Source of the DNA: Bacteroidales bacterium | Lineage (GTDB): Bacteria > Bacteroidota > Bacteroidia > Bacteroidales > Tenuifilaceae | DNA length: 64,000 nt | Assembly (NCBI GenBank): GCA_028708425.1 | Contig: JAQVYY010000001.1 | Span: forward strand, 1 to 64,000 | Direction of reading: 5' to 3' | In this document: positions 50,858 through 60,884 of the stretch, piece by piece | Layout of the letters: each line of letters starts with the position of its first letter | Position numbering within the stretch: position 1 is the stretch's first letter | Notes under the pieces: generated by a model | The model's input: the letters and a program-made list of their open reading frames with translations, nothing else | Told to the model about the DNA's origin: nothing | Databases searched by the model: none | Position numbers and translations under genes: made by a program

Positions 50858-52494
50858 CCTGTTTTCCGCTTTGGGACACCCTAATAATTTTCTTTGATAA
50901 TTTCGCATAGCTCCATCTGACTCTCGTCCATATTTAATAGTATAGACTTGGTGTGTTTTGATTCAGGGAGAGTGTATTTTATTTTATATATAGTGTGTGT
51001 TAACTCTGCGGCCTTTCTTAGTGAAAGATTGGACTTTGATAGATACAGTACCCTTTCTAACTCTTTGTAAATACAATATGCAGTAAATGAGATGCATATA
51101 TGTGCCTCAATTCGATTTCTTAGCCTATGATAGATAGGCCGTATTCGTAAATCCGTTTTAGACATCCTGAATGCCTTTTCGATATGCCAAAGGTTTTTGT
51201 AGTTAGCTAGAACCTCTTGATCCGTAAGTTTCGTGTTTGTAACGTACCCTTTTAGCCCATCCCATGTATCATCTTGACTGTACTTGTCATAATCAATCTC
51301 AATAGAGACCTCACCTGTTAGCTTTAGATACTTATTGTACCCTCTATTGTTTATGGATGATTTAGTTAACTTCCCAGACTTTACGAGCTTTTCTAAGCGT
51401 AGCAACCCCCGTTTTCGGTTGTACGCGTCCTTGGTCGCCCGACTTTTAGCGTAGTGTACAATTAGCCTTGTTTCCCCCTGTTTTTTGTAGCTCTTTATAA
51501 CCCCATCAGCAAATTTATCCGCTAATATCTGTTTTTTAATATGTCCCGCTTCATTCTTTAGCCTACCCCCAATAATGTATTCATACCCTTTAGCTTCCAG
51601 GGCGTTTATGTTGTCATTTGAGAGCAGACCAGCATCGGCAACAACAATGGGCTTGTCTAAGCTGAACTTAGCGCTAATCTGCTCTATAAACGGGATGAGG
51701 GTATGCCCTTCGTAGGTGTTTCCTTCAAAGATATCGTACCCAATCGCGTACCCACCTAGACCAACTAGCAGCCCGACAAAAATTTGGGGATGCTGATGCT
51801 TCCCATCTTTACTAAAGCCTGTTTTGCGTAAATCGTCCTCGTCGCTTGCTTCGAAATACAAGGTCGTCATATCGTAAAACACGATGCTAATTTTACCCTC
51901 TAAAACCTTCAATGTGTGAGCAAAAGCAATTTGCTCTACCTTACACTTTAGCTGGTCATTAAGCTTGTCTAGGAAGCGGTAAATGGCATCAACGCTAAGT
52001 GAGACGCCTTGGTATCGATAGAGATACTCAGCTGTTTTTAGCTTGCTGAGCGGAAAGGCTAATCTTGAAATGACAAGATGACGAAATAGGGTTTCTTCAA
52101 TCTGGTTGAACCCAATGCTATCGTAAATTTTACCGAAAACTATTTCGGGACCAACCGTTCGCACGTCCCCATTGCTTATAGTTGATATTGCCTGTTCAAT
52201 GGCTTGGTCGGTTTCTGATTGAAATAGCTTAGGCTGAGCAGAAATATTTTCAATCTCTTGTCTAGCAAGCAATACTAATTTTTCAATTTCCTGCTGTGTG
52301 GTGGCGCAACCAATAGTTTTATATACTTTATAGCGACCATTAATCTTCTGAATCACCTGTACTGATGCGCTACCTGAGCTGTTTTTCTTTTTACGAACAT
52401 ACATAAGAACAAATGTTGGGACACCCAAATTTAAAAAACATCCTAGTATTTACAAGGGGTGTAGAGGGTGTCCCGAAAAAGTGCGGAAAACAGG
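50858..52494 (-). mobile_element. IS1634-family insertion sequence, complete, with 5-bp TSD AATTT
   Basis: Ends CCTGTTTTCCGCTTTGGGACACCCT and (complement) CCTGTTTTCCGCACTTTTTCGGGACACCCT; AATTT at 50853..50857 and 52495..52499. Confidence 0.9.
50881..52428 (-). CDS. IS1634-family DDE transposase (start possibly at 52404, MYVRKKK)
   Basis: IVFYDMTTLYFEASDEDDLRKTGFSKDGKHQHPQIFVGLLV; PIVVADAGLLS; LANYKNLWHIEKAFRMSKTDLRIRPIYHRLRNRIEAHI. Confidence 0.92.
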   Translation of the reverse strand: MGVPTFVLMYVRKKKNSSGSASVQVIQKINGRYKVYKTIGCATTQQEIEKLVLLARQEIENISAQPKLFQSETDQAIEQAISTISNGDVRTVGPEIVFGKIYDSIGFNQIEETLFRHLVISRLAFPLSKLKTAEYLYRYQGVSLSVDAIYRFLDKLNDQLKCKVEQIAFAHTLKVLEGKISIVFYDMTTLYFEASDEDDLRKTGFSKDGKHQHPQIFVGLLVGLGGYAIGYDIFEGNTYEGHTLIPFIEQISAKFSLDKPIVVADAGLLSNDNINALEAKGYEYIIGGRLKNEAGHIKKQILADKFADGVIKSYKKQGETRLIVHYAKSRATKDAYNRKRGLLRLEKLVKSGKLTKSSINNRGYNKYLKLTGEVSIEIDYDKYSQDDTWDGLKGYVTNTKLTDQEVLANYKNLWHIEKAFRMSKTDLRIRPIYHRLRNRIEAHICISFTAYCIYKELERVLYLSKSNLSLRKAAELTHTIYKIKYTLPESKHTKSILLNMDESQMELCEIIKENY

Positions 52495-52583
52495 AATTTT
52501 GTTGCCCAAAATTGGGCTCGGCTATGTCGGGGTATCCGGCACTTGTATTCATCTTTTACAAATTTGATGAATAATGCGGGTTA
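52495..52583 (-). repeat. Palindromic intergenic element, copy 14, right part (split by IS)
   Basis: AATTTTGTTGCCCAAAATTGGGCTCGGCTATGTCGGGGTATCCGGCACTTGTATTCATC..GATGAATAATGCGGGTTA. Confidence 0.92.
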
Positions 52584-52732
52584 TGTGTAGGTGCAGTATA
52601 AGCCCAACGTACTTCGAGCCCATCCGTTGGGGTGATAATGATATCGTCGAACTAGTTAGAAGGCGGTTTGATTGTATTCTATGCTAAAATTCTTTTTTCG
52701 GTTGAGCAGTACGGCTCCTCCGAACAAAAACA

Positions 52733-53508
52733 CTAAAAAACGGCGCCAAAGTCTGTCCGCTGCTGAATATCAAGAAAGGGATATACAACCTTTGACAGGT
52801 AAAGCCCTTGAGGATAAGCAGCATTGTTTTTTTGCGGTTTGTTAACTCCCATTAGGTACGACTCAAACTCATCAATACTAAGTTTCCCTATTCCAATATC
52901 GATTAGCCGTATAACAATTAGCCTAACCATTCCTTGTAAAAACCGTTTGGAGGAGATTTGAAACAGAAGCTTATTGCCACTAGGGTTCACAAGGAGCTGC
53001 GCTACCGTAATGTTACAAATGCTACTCTTAACTTTAAGCGGGCTCCGGCAAAATGCTGTGTAATTGTCGTACTTTAAGAGTAGGGCAGCGGCTTGCTGCA
53101 TTTTATCAATACTACGGTTGGGTAGCGGGTAATACGAACTTCGTGTACTCAAAAACGGATCCTTGTAGGTATGAATAAAGTAGCTGTAAGTACGCATGGT
53201 TGCACCAAATTGTGCATGCGGATAGCTTTTGACGGGAATAATTTCGAAGATGGCAACATCATCGGGTAGCGTTTTGTTTAGCTTAAACGTTAGGTCGGCA
53301 GGCAGCTCCTCAAAGTAATCGAAATGAAAAAAATATTGGATGGCATGTACATGGCATCGGTTCGACCGCAGCCAATGCAGCTTACGGGTGTTTTTAAAAC
53401 GCTTAAAAACGTTTTTTCAATAACCTCCTGAACAGTAATGACTCCAGGCTGTCGCTGCCATCCTCTGTAGCTAAAACCGTTGTACCCACAATGCACAAAA
53501 TATCTCAA
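52733..53508 (-). pseudogene. truA: tRNA pseudouridine synthase A with a single-nucleotide frameshift
   Basis: GRTDA at end of frame 1, then VHAIQYFFHFDYFEELPADLT in the next frame, continuing into the 154-aa ORF. Confidence 0.85.
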
Positions 53509-53625
53509 AATGTAGTGTTATTAATTATTTACAAAGCTGGTAAATTATACAGAAAAGCAAAACGTCGAGACGAAATGTTGCTTCTTATGGGCAAACGCCA
53601 AGTTATGTTTAGTAGTTAGCCGGTG

Positions 53626-55599
53626 TTAATGTCTAAATATCTCATTTAAACACGTTACGTTATAATGGTCGCCCAGGGTGTAAATAATATCGTTTTCCTC
53701 CAGCACAAAATCGGCATTTGGATTGGTGTGTACGTCACTTTGTCGTTTGACGGCCAAAATGCTGATTCCCGTTTTGTTTCTTAGGTCTAGCTCCTTGATA
53801 CTTTTTTTGTATGCTACAGAGTTTTTCTGAATTATCATGGTGTTAATCTCAAAATCGGGAATACTTAATTTTTCCGCTTTCCCTTTTTCCCCATTCCCCC
53901 TAAACGCCTTGTAGCCATTGGCGCGAATTTTGGCGAGTAGCCGCTCAATTTCTGTGTGAGGTATTAAGTAATGATTTAATGCTCGGGAAAACATCTCAAG
54001 GAAAGCCTCAAATTCGATGGGGATAACATCGTCGGCACCCATTTCGTAGAGATATTCTAAATCATCTATATAGCGTGTTCTTACCACCGTATGCAGCTTT
54101 GGGTTCAACATTTTTGCCGCTTTTATAATTATTGCTTTGTGGTTTGTGCCCTCAACATACAAAAGCATGCTACTGGCATCTTTTACGGACGCCTCCTCCA
54201 AAACCGACTTGTACTGTGCATCGCCATATACGGCGTTGATGCCCTGATTCTGCATATCGCGTATCAAATCCGCATCGGTATCAATAATAACAAACGGAAT
54301 ATTGGCCAGCAGCATCGATCTCATTAAGCTGGAGTACTGTGATGTTCCCACCAAAATGGTGTGCCCGGTTAATTCAGCCTTATGTTTTTTGGGCAGCTTC
54401 TTTAAACCATTTCTGACGATTAGAGGCATCGGCAGCTTTTCGAAAAAGCGGGTGATGGGTTTCGAGAAAATGATAAATATGGGCGTAACGCTCATGCTGA
54501 GTATGGCCACGGCTAGAAATATTTGATACAAGTGGTTGTCTATTAATTGATTGGACAATCCTATTTTGGCTAAAACAAAAGAGAATTCACCTATTTGAGA
54601 TAAGATTAATCCCGTTCGGAATGCAACTCGGAATGGGTATCCCAACACGAAGCTTACTATGCCAATTATGATAGATTTTAGCGTAATCAGAATGATGGTA
54701 ATAGTAACAATCGAGAGCCAATTAGCAATGAAGAAATTCACATCAAGCAGCATGCCGATAGATATAAAAAAGAAGCTGGCAAAAACATCGCGGAAAGGAA
54801 TTATGTTCCCAATGGCTTGGTAGCTATACGACGATTCGGGAATGGCCAACCCTGCCAAAAAAGCACCCAATGCCAGGGAGAGGCCCAGCCATGCGGAGAA
54901 GCTGGCAATGGCAAAGCCGATAACAATAATAGCAATCAAAAAGAGCTCCTGGCTATTGCTAACAGCAATTTTATGCAATACGTAAGGAATTAGCCAACGT
55001 GCAAACACGAAGGTTACGCCCAGCAGCCCTATCGTTTTGGCTAGCAATAGCAGGAGCTCGCTGCCTACATCGCTGCTTTCTCCGGAGAGAAATGGAATAA
55101 GCAGCATCATCGGGACAATGATTAGATCTTGGAATATCAGAATTCCCAGACTAATCTTGCCATGATGCGTCTCTATTTGATCCTTCTCTTGCAGTACTTT
55201 CAGAATAATGGCTGTACTGCTTAAGGCAACCAGGAAGCCTATAAAAACAGCCTGGTTGTATGGGATTTGACTGAAGAAGTGTAGTATCCCCACAACAACC
55301 AAAATGCTGATGCCTACTTGCAGCATTCCGCCAATGAAAACAATATTGCGGATTTTCATTAGTTTTCTCAAGGAAAATTCCATGCCGATAATGAACAGGA
55401 GCAGGATAACTCCAATTTCGGCTAGCACATCGATAATTTCCACATCAGAAATCAGCCCAAGGGCGTATGGCCCTGCAATAATTCCGGTGAGAAGGAACCC
55501 AACCACCGATGGAAGTTTCAACTTGTTGAATATGAAAATTACCAGGCTTGCCAGAGCAAATATGACAACTATGACTTTGAGGAATTCTATTTCGTGCAT
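53626..55599 (-). CDS. Monovalent cation:proton antiporter-2 (KefB/RosB-like) with TrkA-N and TrkA-C domains
   Basis: Na/H exchanger TM domain, ILVGTSQYSSLMRSMLLANIPFVIIDTDADLI, C-terminal TrkA-C. Confidence 0.9.
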   Translation of the reverse strand: MHEIEFLKVIVVIFALASLVIFIFNKLKLPSVVGFLLTGIIAGPYALGLISDVEIIDVLAEIGVILLLFIIGMEFSLRKLMKIRNIVFIGGMLQVGISILVVVGILHFFSQIPYNQAVFIGFLVALSSTAIILKVLQEKDQIETHHGKISLGILIFQDLIIVPMMLLIPFLSGESSDVGSELLLLLAKTIGLLGVTFVFARWLIPYVLHKIAVSNSQELFLIAIIVIGFAIASFSAWLGLSLALGAFLAGLAIPESSYSYQAIGNIIPFRDVFASFFFISIGMLLDVNFFIANWLSIVTITIILITLKSIIIGIVSFVLGYPFRVAFRTGLILSQIGEFSFVLAKIGLSNQLIDNHLYQIFLAVAILSMSVTPIFIIFSKPITRFFEKLPMPLIVRNGLKKLPKKHKAELTGHTILVGTSQYSSLMRSMLLANIPFVIIDTDADLIRDMQNQGINAVYGDAQYKSVLEEASVKDASSMLLYVEGTNHKAIIIKAAKMLNPKLHTVVRTRYIDDLEYLYEMGADDVIPIEFEAFLEMFSRALNHYLIPHTEIERLLAKIRANGYKAFRGNGEKGKAEKLSIPDFEINTMIIQKNSVAYKKSIKELDLRNKTGISILAVKRQSDVHTNPNADFVLEENDIIYTLGDHYNVTCLNEIFRH

Positions 55600-55924
55600 G
55601 TTTTCGTTGTCAAGGGTTTGTAGCTAGGGTAAGGCTTTGTATTGTAATTAATGATATTTTTCAGCTATTAAAATTTAATTTAGTTAGGGCCATCGGCTTC
55701 GCTATTAGATTTGTTGTGCTATATTTATCGAAGTTTAATCTTGTTAAATTAACGAAATAAATTAGTTATAATGAAGATGAAGCATCTTCAATACTGGTAA
55801 CAAAAGTAATACTTTAACTTCGGTTTTATATTGATATTTTTGGCAAATTTTAATTATAGGCAAGAAATTTTTATCCGAAATTACCACGTTTTTTCGCCAA
55901 GTCGCAAAGCTTCGCACTAGTATA

Positions 55925-56072
55925 TTAACCCGCATTATTCATCAAATTTGTTAAATATGAATGCAAATGCGGGTTACCCCAACCTAGTCGAACCCAATTT
56001 TGGGTAACAAAATTGGTTGTGAGACCAAGTCGCTGTGGGAGACCCAATTATTCAGATGAATAGTTGGGGTTA
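55925..56072 (+). repeat. Palindromic intergenic element, copy 15 (full length)
   Basis: TTAACCCGCATTATTCATCAAATTTG...CAATTATTCAGATGAATAGTTGGGGTTA. Confidence 0.93.
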
Positions 56073-56126
56073 CTTGTTACGAGCTTGCAAAACGGATTGT
56101 ACAACCCAAAGTTTCAAAGGAGCGAT

Positions 56127-56183
56127 ATTTCAATAACCGTGGATTTTACCCACGGCTATTGAAATTTTGCCACTCCGTGGCAA
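56127..56183. repeat. REP-like double hairpin
   Basis: TTTCAATAACCGTGGATTTTACCCACGGCTATTGAAA followed by TTGCCACTCCGTGGCAA. Confidence 0.75.
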
Positions 56184-56270
56184 GAAAACGGACGGTTAAA
56201 ATTTTCAACCCGATTGGTTAACACAGGGTGCAAAATGCGGCATGAAAGCCGCTTCTCTCTCAACCTCAAC

Positions 56271-58853
56271 CTACTCCTTAACAACCTTTAAAAATATTAT
56301 TTCACCTTTACTACCCTCTACCTTAAGTAAATAAAGACCCGACTTAATGTTATTGGTATTGATCGACCCTCTGGGATTGCTAACCATTAGTATGGGTTGG
56401 CCAGTTATGCTGTAAAAGGTAACCCTATTAACCTGCGAGGGAGGCTCGATGCTTACGCTCGAGCTGAATGGGTTTGGGAAAACCCTAACCACACCTAAAT
56501 TACTGTTATCAATGCTGTTCATTGGCGAGAATGTAGCGGTTATCTCCATATCCTCTAAAATGGTTATGGTTTGGTTTGCTTCCGTTGATACCAAGCTACC
56601 TGTCCATCCATCGAACTTATAATCGTTATTGGGAATTGCTTGTAAGGTTAAATCTGTTCCATCCTCAGCCGTAATGGGGCTAGAGTACTCCATGCCATCA
56701 ACCTCAACTACGCCACCATCGGTAATAGTAATTGTGAGCGTAAACTCATGTTTCTTAGGAATTACCACAAACGTAGGGCTAACCGTGATGTTGTTATCAT
56801 TGTCAACAGCCTCTATTGCGTAGTAAACATCACCATCTGCTAGCGGTAATTGCAGTGAAACCGAATAGGTATCATCGGCCACAAGCTCCATGGCAGTACT
56901 TTGGTTAAGCGATGCGGATGAATTCCCATACTTTAGCAATACGTCCTGTATACTGCCGTCTGGGTCGGTTACCTGGGCCATAAATGTAACCTCATCGTTG
57001 GCATAAGGGTTCTCGGGCGAATGCGATATGTTGCCAATTACCGGTGGTTGCGGTGGTGACCCAAGATTGGTCCACCCCAGGTTGTCGATGGCGATGCGGG
57101 TTGCCCCATCCGAAACGAGCTTTATGGTAAAATTGCCGCCTATGTTAATGCTATCAAATGAAGCATAACCTATTTCTGTTGTAACCTCAACGGGTTCCCC
57201 AATTTGCACATCGTTAATAAATAGGGTTATGGTACCGCCCGAGCCAGAAAACTTTTGCTGATGCTCGAAAGTGATAGCCGAAACACCCCCCAAAAGGGTT
57301 TGGGATAGCAAATATGGAGCACCTTCATGTTTTAAGCATATTGCTCTACCATCAATCTCCTGATCGGTACGGGCACTAGTGGCCGACCACTCAATATCGT
57401 TATCGCCTGTCCAGCTCCTATTGCTGTATGAGCTACTTGACTCTGGCATCAAGGTGAAGGTTTCTACAAATTCACCCCCTGAGCCCCCACCTGAAACGCT
57501 TATGGTGAAGGACTGGGTTGCACTTAATCCGTTGGTGCTGGCAAGCAGCACCACATTATGATTACCAATATGAGCTTCGGTAGGTGTGCCGTACAGAATG
57601 GCTGAGCCATTGCTGTTATCGTTAAGCGTTAACCATGCGGGTACTGTGGTTGCAGTAAATGTAATAGATGCCGAGGGGTTACCAACAACGCTAGCCTGGG
57701 CTGTATACGAATACTGCTGATTAGCGATAGCGGATGTTATGGGGGTTGAGCTAAAAATAATTTCAGTAACAACTACCGTAACCTCAATACTGAACGACTG
57801 GTTTACAGACGCTTCGCCATCGGTTGCCGTGAGCACAACGCTGTGTATTCCCTCATCAGATTCGGATGGAGTACCCGAAAGGCTTGCTGAACCATTTGAC
57901 CCACCTGTAAATGTTAGCCAATTAGGTTTTTCGGTACAAGTTATGGTAACAGGATTTCCGTTTCCACCCGATGCTGTAATGTTGTAGGTGTATTGCTCGT
58001 TGGCCAGCACTTCGGTACCTGGTGTGGATGTGAAGATTATGGCTGTTGTGCCATCACCCCAAATTAAATTTACATACTCTGGGTGGTCGATAAATGGGTT
58101 ACGATTATGCTGATAATCTTCGTATATTTTGTTGTTCCTGTCAATCTCCTTTTGGCTAACCGGATCCTGCTCATGCCAATCCATTAGCAGGTTAACCGCC
58201 CATTCCGTATAAGCAGGGTATGAGGTTCCGTTTAGCATGGGGCAACTCCAACCTGATATGTTGCTCTCGTATCGGGTTGCCATATAAAAATATCCACGGG
58301 CAAAATCGCCCTTATACTCATCAATGGGTTCAAAAACAGTTCCCGAGTAGCCTGGGTATGAACTTGTTCCCACTTTTGAGCCATTGGTTGAGGTCCACGA
58401 GGCGCTCCCAACCTCTCCGTATGGATAATTGCTTCGTTTTCCATTCACATAGCCATCCGTTGGAACCAGATGAAACATGTCAGTATACATCGGATACCCG
58501 TCGTTAAACCAACTTTTAGGGAAAGAGTGCTCCCTATTGTAGCAGTCACCCTCGCTGCTATAGTTCCCGCACTGATCGGTACCAAATGTAAATTCATATG
58601 CCGGAGTACCCCCAGGAACATCGGAGTACATATCCCATACCTTACCGTTTGGCTTTTTATCGGTGTACTGAAAAGCCGCCCATAGTTCGCTATAGCTTAA
58701 GCTGGTATGGGCACTGATAATATCACTTAGTGCTGTTTTAAGCTCTGCTCCAGCTAACCCATTTGCCTCATCGTAATAGCCAGTGGGAGCCTGTGCCCAC
58801 GAAAATGTATATATATAAAAAAAAAGGGTGAAAAACACGAGAAGTTTTTTCAT
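56271..58853 (-). CDS. Secreted endonuclease I family nuclease with putative Ig-like domains and T9SS sorting domain
   Basis: NREHSFPKSWF, FARGYFYMATRY EndA motifs; repeated PAWLTL/SGTPSE Ig-like units; C-terminal VFPNPFSSSVSI...SGLYLLKVEGSKGEIIFLKVVKE. Confidence 0.88.
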   Translation of the reverse strand: MKKLLVFFTLFFYIYTFSWAQAPTGYYDEANGLAGAELKTALSDIISAHTSLSYSELWAAFQYTDKKPNGKVWDMYSDVPGGTPAYEFTFGTDQCGNYSSEGDCYNREHSFPKSWFNDGYPMYTDMFHLVPTDGYVNGKRSNYPYGEVGSASWTSTNGSKVGTSSYPGYSGTVFEPIDEYKGDFARGYFYMATRYESNISGWSCPMLNGTSYPAYTEWAVNLLMDWHEQDPVSQKEIDRNNKIYEDYQHNRNPFIDHPEYVNLIWGDGTTAIIFTSTPGTEVLANEQYTYNITASGGNGNPVTITCTEKPNWLTFTGGSNGSASLSGTPSESDEGIHSVVLTATDGEASVNQSFSIEVTVVVTEIIFSSTPITSAIANQQYSYTAQASVVGNPSASITFTATTVPAWLTLNDNSNGSAILYGTPTEAHIGNHNVVLLASTNGLSATQSFTISVSGGGSGGEFVETFTLMPESSSSYSNRSWTGDNDIEWSATSARTDQEIDGRAICLKHEGAPYLLSQTLLGGVSAITFEHQQKFSGSGGTITLFINDVQIGEPVEVTTEIGYASFDSINIGGNFTIKLVSDGATRIAIDNLGWTNLGSPPQPPVIGNISHSPENPYANDEVTFMAQVTDPDGSIQDVLLKYGNSSASLNQSTAMELVADDTYSVSLQLPLADGDVYYAIEAVDNDNNITVSPTFVVIPKKHEFTLTITITDGGVVEVDGMEYSSPITAEDGTDLTLQAIPNNDYKFDGWTGSLVSTEANQTITILEDMEITATFSPMNSIDNSNLGVVRVFPNPFSSSVSIEPPSQVNRVTFYSITGQPILMVSNPRGSINTNNIKSGLYLLKVEGSKGEIIFLKVVKE

Positions 58854-59071
58854 AAAAAGCTGTTTAGTATTTGTGTTGATAATTGTACGACAATTTCCAA
58901 AATAGGTTCAATTAGAAACACGAAGATTAATTGAATTTTAAAAAGGACATAAATATAGTGCTATAAATTGAATGAACCATTAAAATCCTGATTTGATTGC
59001 TTCAATTGCACGCAATTGGCTAATGACGATCGGGTTGAGGCGTTGCTGGTTGTTTTTTTGTAAATCTAGAA

Positions 59072-59104
59072 AGCAGCAATTTTTCGGATGAATAATTTGG
59101 GTAA
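59072..59104 (+). repeat. Palindromic intergenic element remnant (module III/IV part)
   Basis: AGCAGCAATTTTTCGGATGAATAATTTGGGTAA. Confidence 0.6.
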
Positions 59105-59162
59105 GCATTGTTCTTTACTAAAAATATGTACTTTTGTATTTATAACTAATGATAAAAGATTT

Positions 59163-60404
59163 ATGAAGAAGTTAGCTATTGCCATAATCGTTTTGCTGGT
59201 TTTGGGAGTGATTGCTTACGTTAGCCTTAGACCCCACATTGCCGAGAAATCGTACCAAAAGGGACTGGTGCTGATCGATTCGTTGGAGTATAATCAGGCC
59301 ATCGATGCGTTCTCAAAAGCCCTAAAAATTAAGGATGAATTCGACCATTATTTCTTTGCCAGAGGAAAGGCTTACGCATCAATAGATAACGATACTAGCG
59401 CCATCGTCGATTTTACTGCTGCCATTGAGATTAATCCCGATATATCTGATTACTATTTATATCGGGGAATATCGAGCAGACAGTTGAACCTTACCGAGAA
59501 AGCGTTTGCTGATATTAACAAGGCGATTAGTCTGAACGACTCAAGTGCCCAGGCTTATTACCAGCGGGGGCTACTTTATGCATCGCAAAATAATTACGGC
59601 CAGGCGGTTGAAGATTATAATAAAAGTATTGAGCTCGATGGTTCAAACCTCGAGGCATTTTATAGTAGGGGAGGAACCCGTGCAAATTTAGACGATTTTA
59701 TGGGCGCCATAGCCGATTACGATAAGATGATTGAGGGTGCCGATGCTCCCGCCGATGCCTATAAACAGCGTGGCATTTTTAAGCTAAAAATTCAGGACTT
59801 CGAGGGTGCCGAGAGCGACCTAACCCATGCAACCGAAATCGATAGTAAGGACAAAGAGTCCTTTTATCAGCTGGGACAGGCAAAGTATAACCTTAACAAG
59901 GTTGATGAGGCCATAACCCTTTTTAATAAGGTAATCTCTTTTGATAAGAATTACGAGTTAGCCTACAGCGCCCGAGGGGGTGCATACCTTAAAAAAGAGA
60001 ATCATAGCAAGGCAAAAGCCGACTTTAGCAAGGCCATAGATTTAAACCCCGATTTTAAAAAGGCATACTACGGTCGTGGAATAGCCAAAGCCTTATCGGC
60101 CGATTATAAAGGGTCGATTACCGATTTTAGTAAGGTTATCGAACTCGACAACGATTATGCTCAGGCATACTACAACAGGGCTGTATCTAAAGCCATTCTT
60201 GGTAGGCACCAGGAGGCATTGCCCGATTACGATTTTATTATTGGCAGAGATAGCAGGAATGCCGAAGCTTACTACAATAGGGGTATTTCGCGCATGAATG
60301 TGAATGATACCCAAGGGGCTTGCAGCGATTTTAGCCGTGCGGTTGAGCTAAACTACAAGCCTGCAGAGCCAATGCTTAAAATGTATTGCAAATCGCAGGG
60401 GTAG
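59163..60404 (+). CDS. TPR-repeat protein, membrane-anchored
   Basis: N-terminal TM then repeated YYxRGxxxxxxxxxxxAxxDxxxAIxL units; start trimmed to MKKLAIAI. Confidence 0.88.
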   Translation: MKKLAIAIIVLLVLGVIAYVSLRPHIAEKSYQKGLVLIDSLEYNQAIDAFSKALKIKDEFDHYFFARGKAYASIDNDTSAIVDFTAAIEINPDISDYYLYRGISSRQLNLTEKAFADINKAISLNDSSAQAYYQRGLLYASQNNYGQAVEDYNKSIELDGSNLEAFYSRGGTRANLDDFMGAIADYDKMIEGADAPADAYKQRGIFKLKIQDFEGAESDLTHATEIDSKDKESFYQLGQAKYNLNKVDEAITLFNKVISFDKNYELAYSARGGAYLKKENHSKAKADFSKAIDLNPDFKKAYYGRGIAKALSADYKGSITDFSKVIELDNDYAQAYYNRAVSKAILGRHQEALPDYDFIIGRDSRNAEAYYNRGISRMNVNDTQGACSDFSRAVELNYKPAEPMLKMYCKSQG

Positions 60405-60490
60405 AGAGTTGAAAGTTTGTAAAGTTGTAAAGTTGTAAAGTTTGTGAACTCGAATGGGCAACGTAGAATTCTAATAGCCAAAGGCTAAAA

Positions 60491-60820
60491 GCAGGGTTGA
60501 GGTTAAGGTTGAGGTTGAGAAGTGAGAGAAGAGAAGTGAGAGGTGACAAGTTTGCGAACCCGAATGTGCAACGCATAGTTCTAATAGCCGATGGCTTAAA
60601 GCCAAAAGCGAGGCTGAGGCTGAGGTTAAGATTTAGGTCTTGTGGGTGGAGAGTGACAAGTTTGCGTGACCGATTATGAATTTCTTAACTCGAATATAAA
60701 ACCCAAAGCACCTTGGTGGCAATAGAAATCCGCAAACCCGAACTTCCCTCAACCTTAACCTCAACCTCAACCTCAACCTTAACCTTAACCTCACTTAACC
60801 TCAACCTTAACCCAATACCC
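60491..60820. repeat. Degenerate hexanucleotide tracts (GAGGTT/AAGGTT and complement AACCTC/AACCTT)
   Basis: gggttgaggttaaggttgaggttgag near 60495 and cctcaaccttaacctcaacctcaacctcaaccttaaccttaacctcacttaacc near 60750..60805. Confidence 0.85.
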
Positions 60821-60884
60821 ATTCCATATTCGATTTTACAATCCCCATCATCCATCAACAAATCTGCTCATCATCAAATCCGCC

